From Bacteroidales bacterium (GTDB taxonomy: Bacteria; Bacteroidota; Bacteroidia; Bacteroidales; Muribaculaceae), in contig CAAEIL010000004.1 of the NCBI GenBank assembly GCA_900755985.1, positions 1 through 15,188 of the forward strand: a stretch of DNA of 15,188 nucleotides, read 5' to 3'. Within the stretch, counting starts at the first letter, position 1; each line of letters opens with the position of its first letter. The notes under the pieces are model-generated. The model saw only the letters and a list, made by a program, of their open reading frames with translations, did no database searches and had not been told where the DNA came from. Made by a program: the position numbers and the translations under genes. Shown here piece after piece: positions 15,162 through 15,188 of the stretch.

Positions 15162-15188
15162 TTTCGGTTATTTTGGTTTCGCCAAAAA

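Overview
The window looks like chromosome of a gut-type Bacteroidales bacterium, possibly Muribaculaceae or a relative. The evidence is indirect. Several intergenic regions carry the Bacteroidetes -7 promoter element TAnnTTTG, and no clear Shine-Dalgarno motifs stand out. The secreted proteins have the modular beta-sandwich architecture and the VYNLQG...GVYxVR C-terminal tail common in this phylum. The species cannot be settled from the sequence alone. No rRNA, tRNA, CRISPR array, insertion sequence or phage gene was seen.

Layout: (1) 112-5068, minus strand: an apparent operon read valS -> gmd -> fcl, that is valyl-tRNA synthetase followed by the two enzymes that turn GDP-mannose into GDP-L-fucose. 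A strong hairpin sits between gmd and fcl. (2) 5069-5305: divergent promoter region. (3) 5306-8016, plus strand: a cytoplasmic GH13 alpha-amylase-family enzyme that has no usable ATG and probably starts at TTG, then prs (PRPP synthase) 32 bases downstream. (4) 8065-8105: an 18-bp perfect hairpin between convergent genes. (5) 8116-9407, minus strand: a glycerophosphodiester phosphodiesterase whose reading frame lacks a signal peptide. It overlaps by ATGA a short upstream frame that has a good signal peptide and then stops. This is either a translationally coupled pair or one secreted protein broken by a frameshift. (6) 9408-9732: divergent intergenic region with candidate promoters on both strands and four copies of CTTTCGA. 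(7) 9733-14945, plus strand: two large secreted multi-domain proteins in tandem, separated by a hairpin. The first is built from a repeated jelly-roll + FN3 + FN3 module. The second has jelly-roll-like, PKD-like and BACON-like domains. Both end in the same type of tail. (8) 14946-15188: two terminator-like hairpins and no convincing gene.

Taken together, the left half is housekeeping and nucleotide-sugar metabolism: GDP-fucose for surface glycans, intracellular alpha-glucan processing, and PRPP supply. The right half is cell-surface or secreted material of unknown ligand. I see no clearly new defence or mobile system. The points most worth a second look are the split GDPD gene, the ATG-less amylase with an A8 tract and a foldable leader, the CTTTCGA cluster between divergent secreted genes, and the tandem modular secreted proteins.
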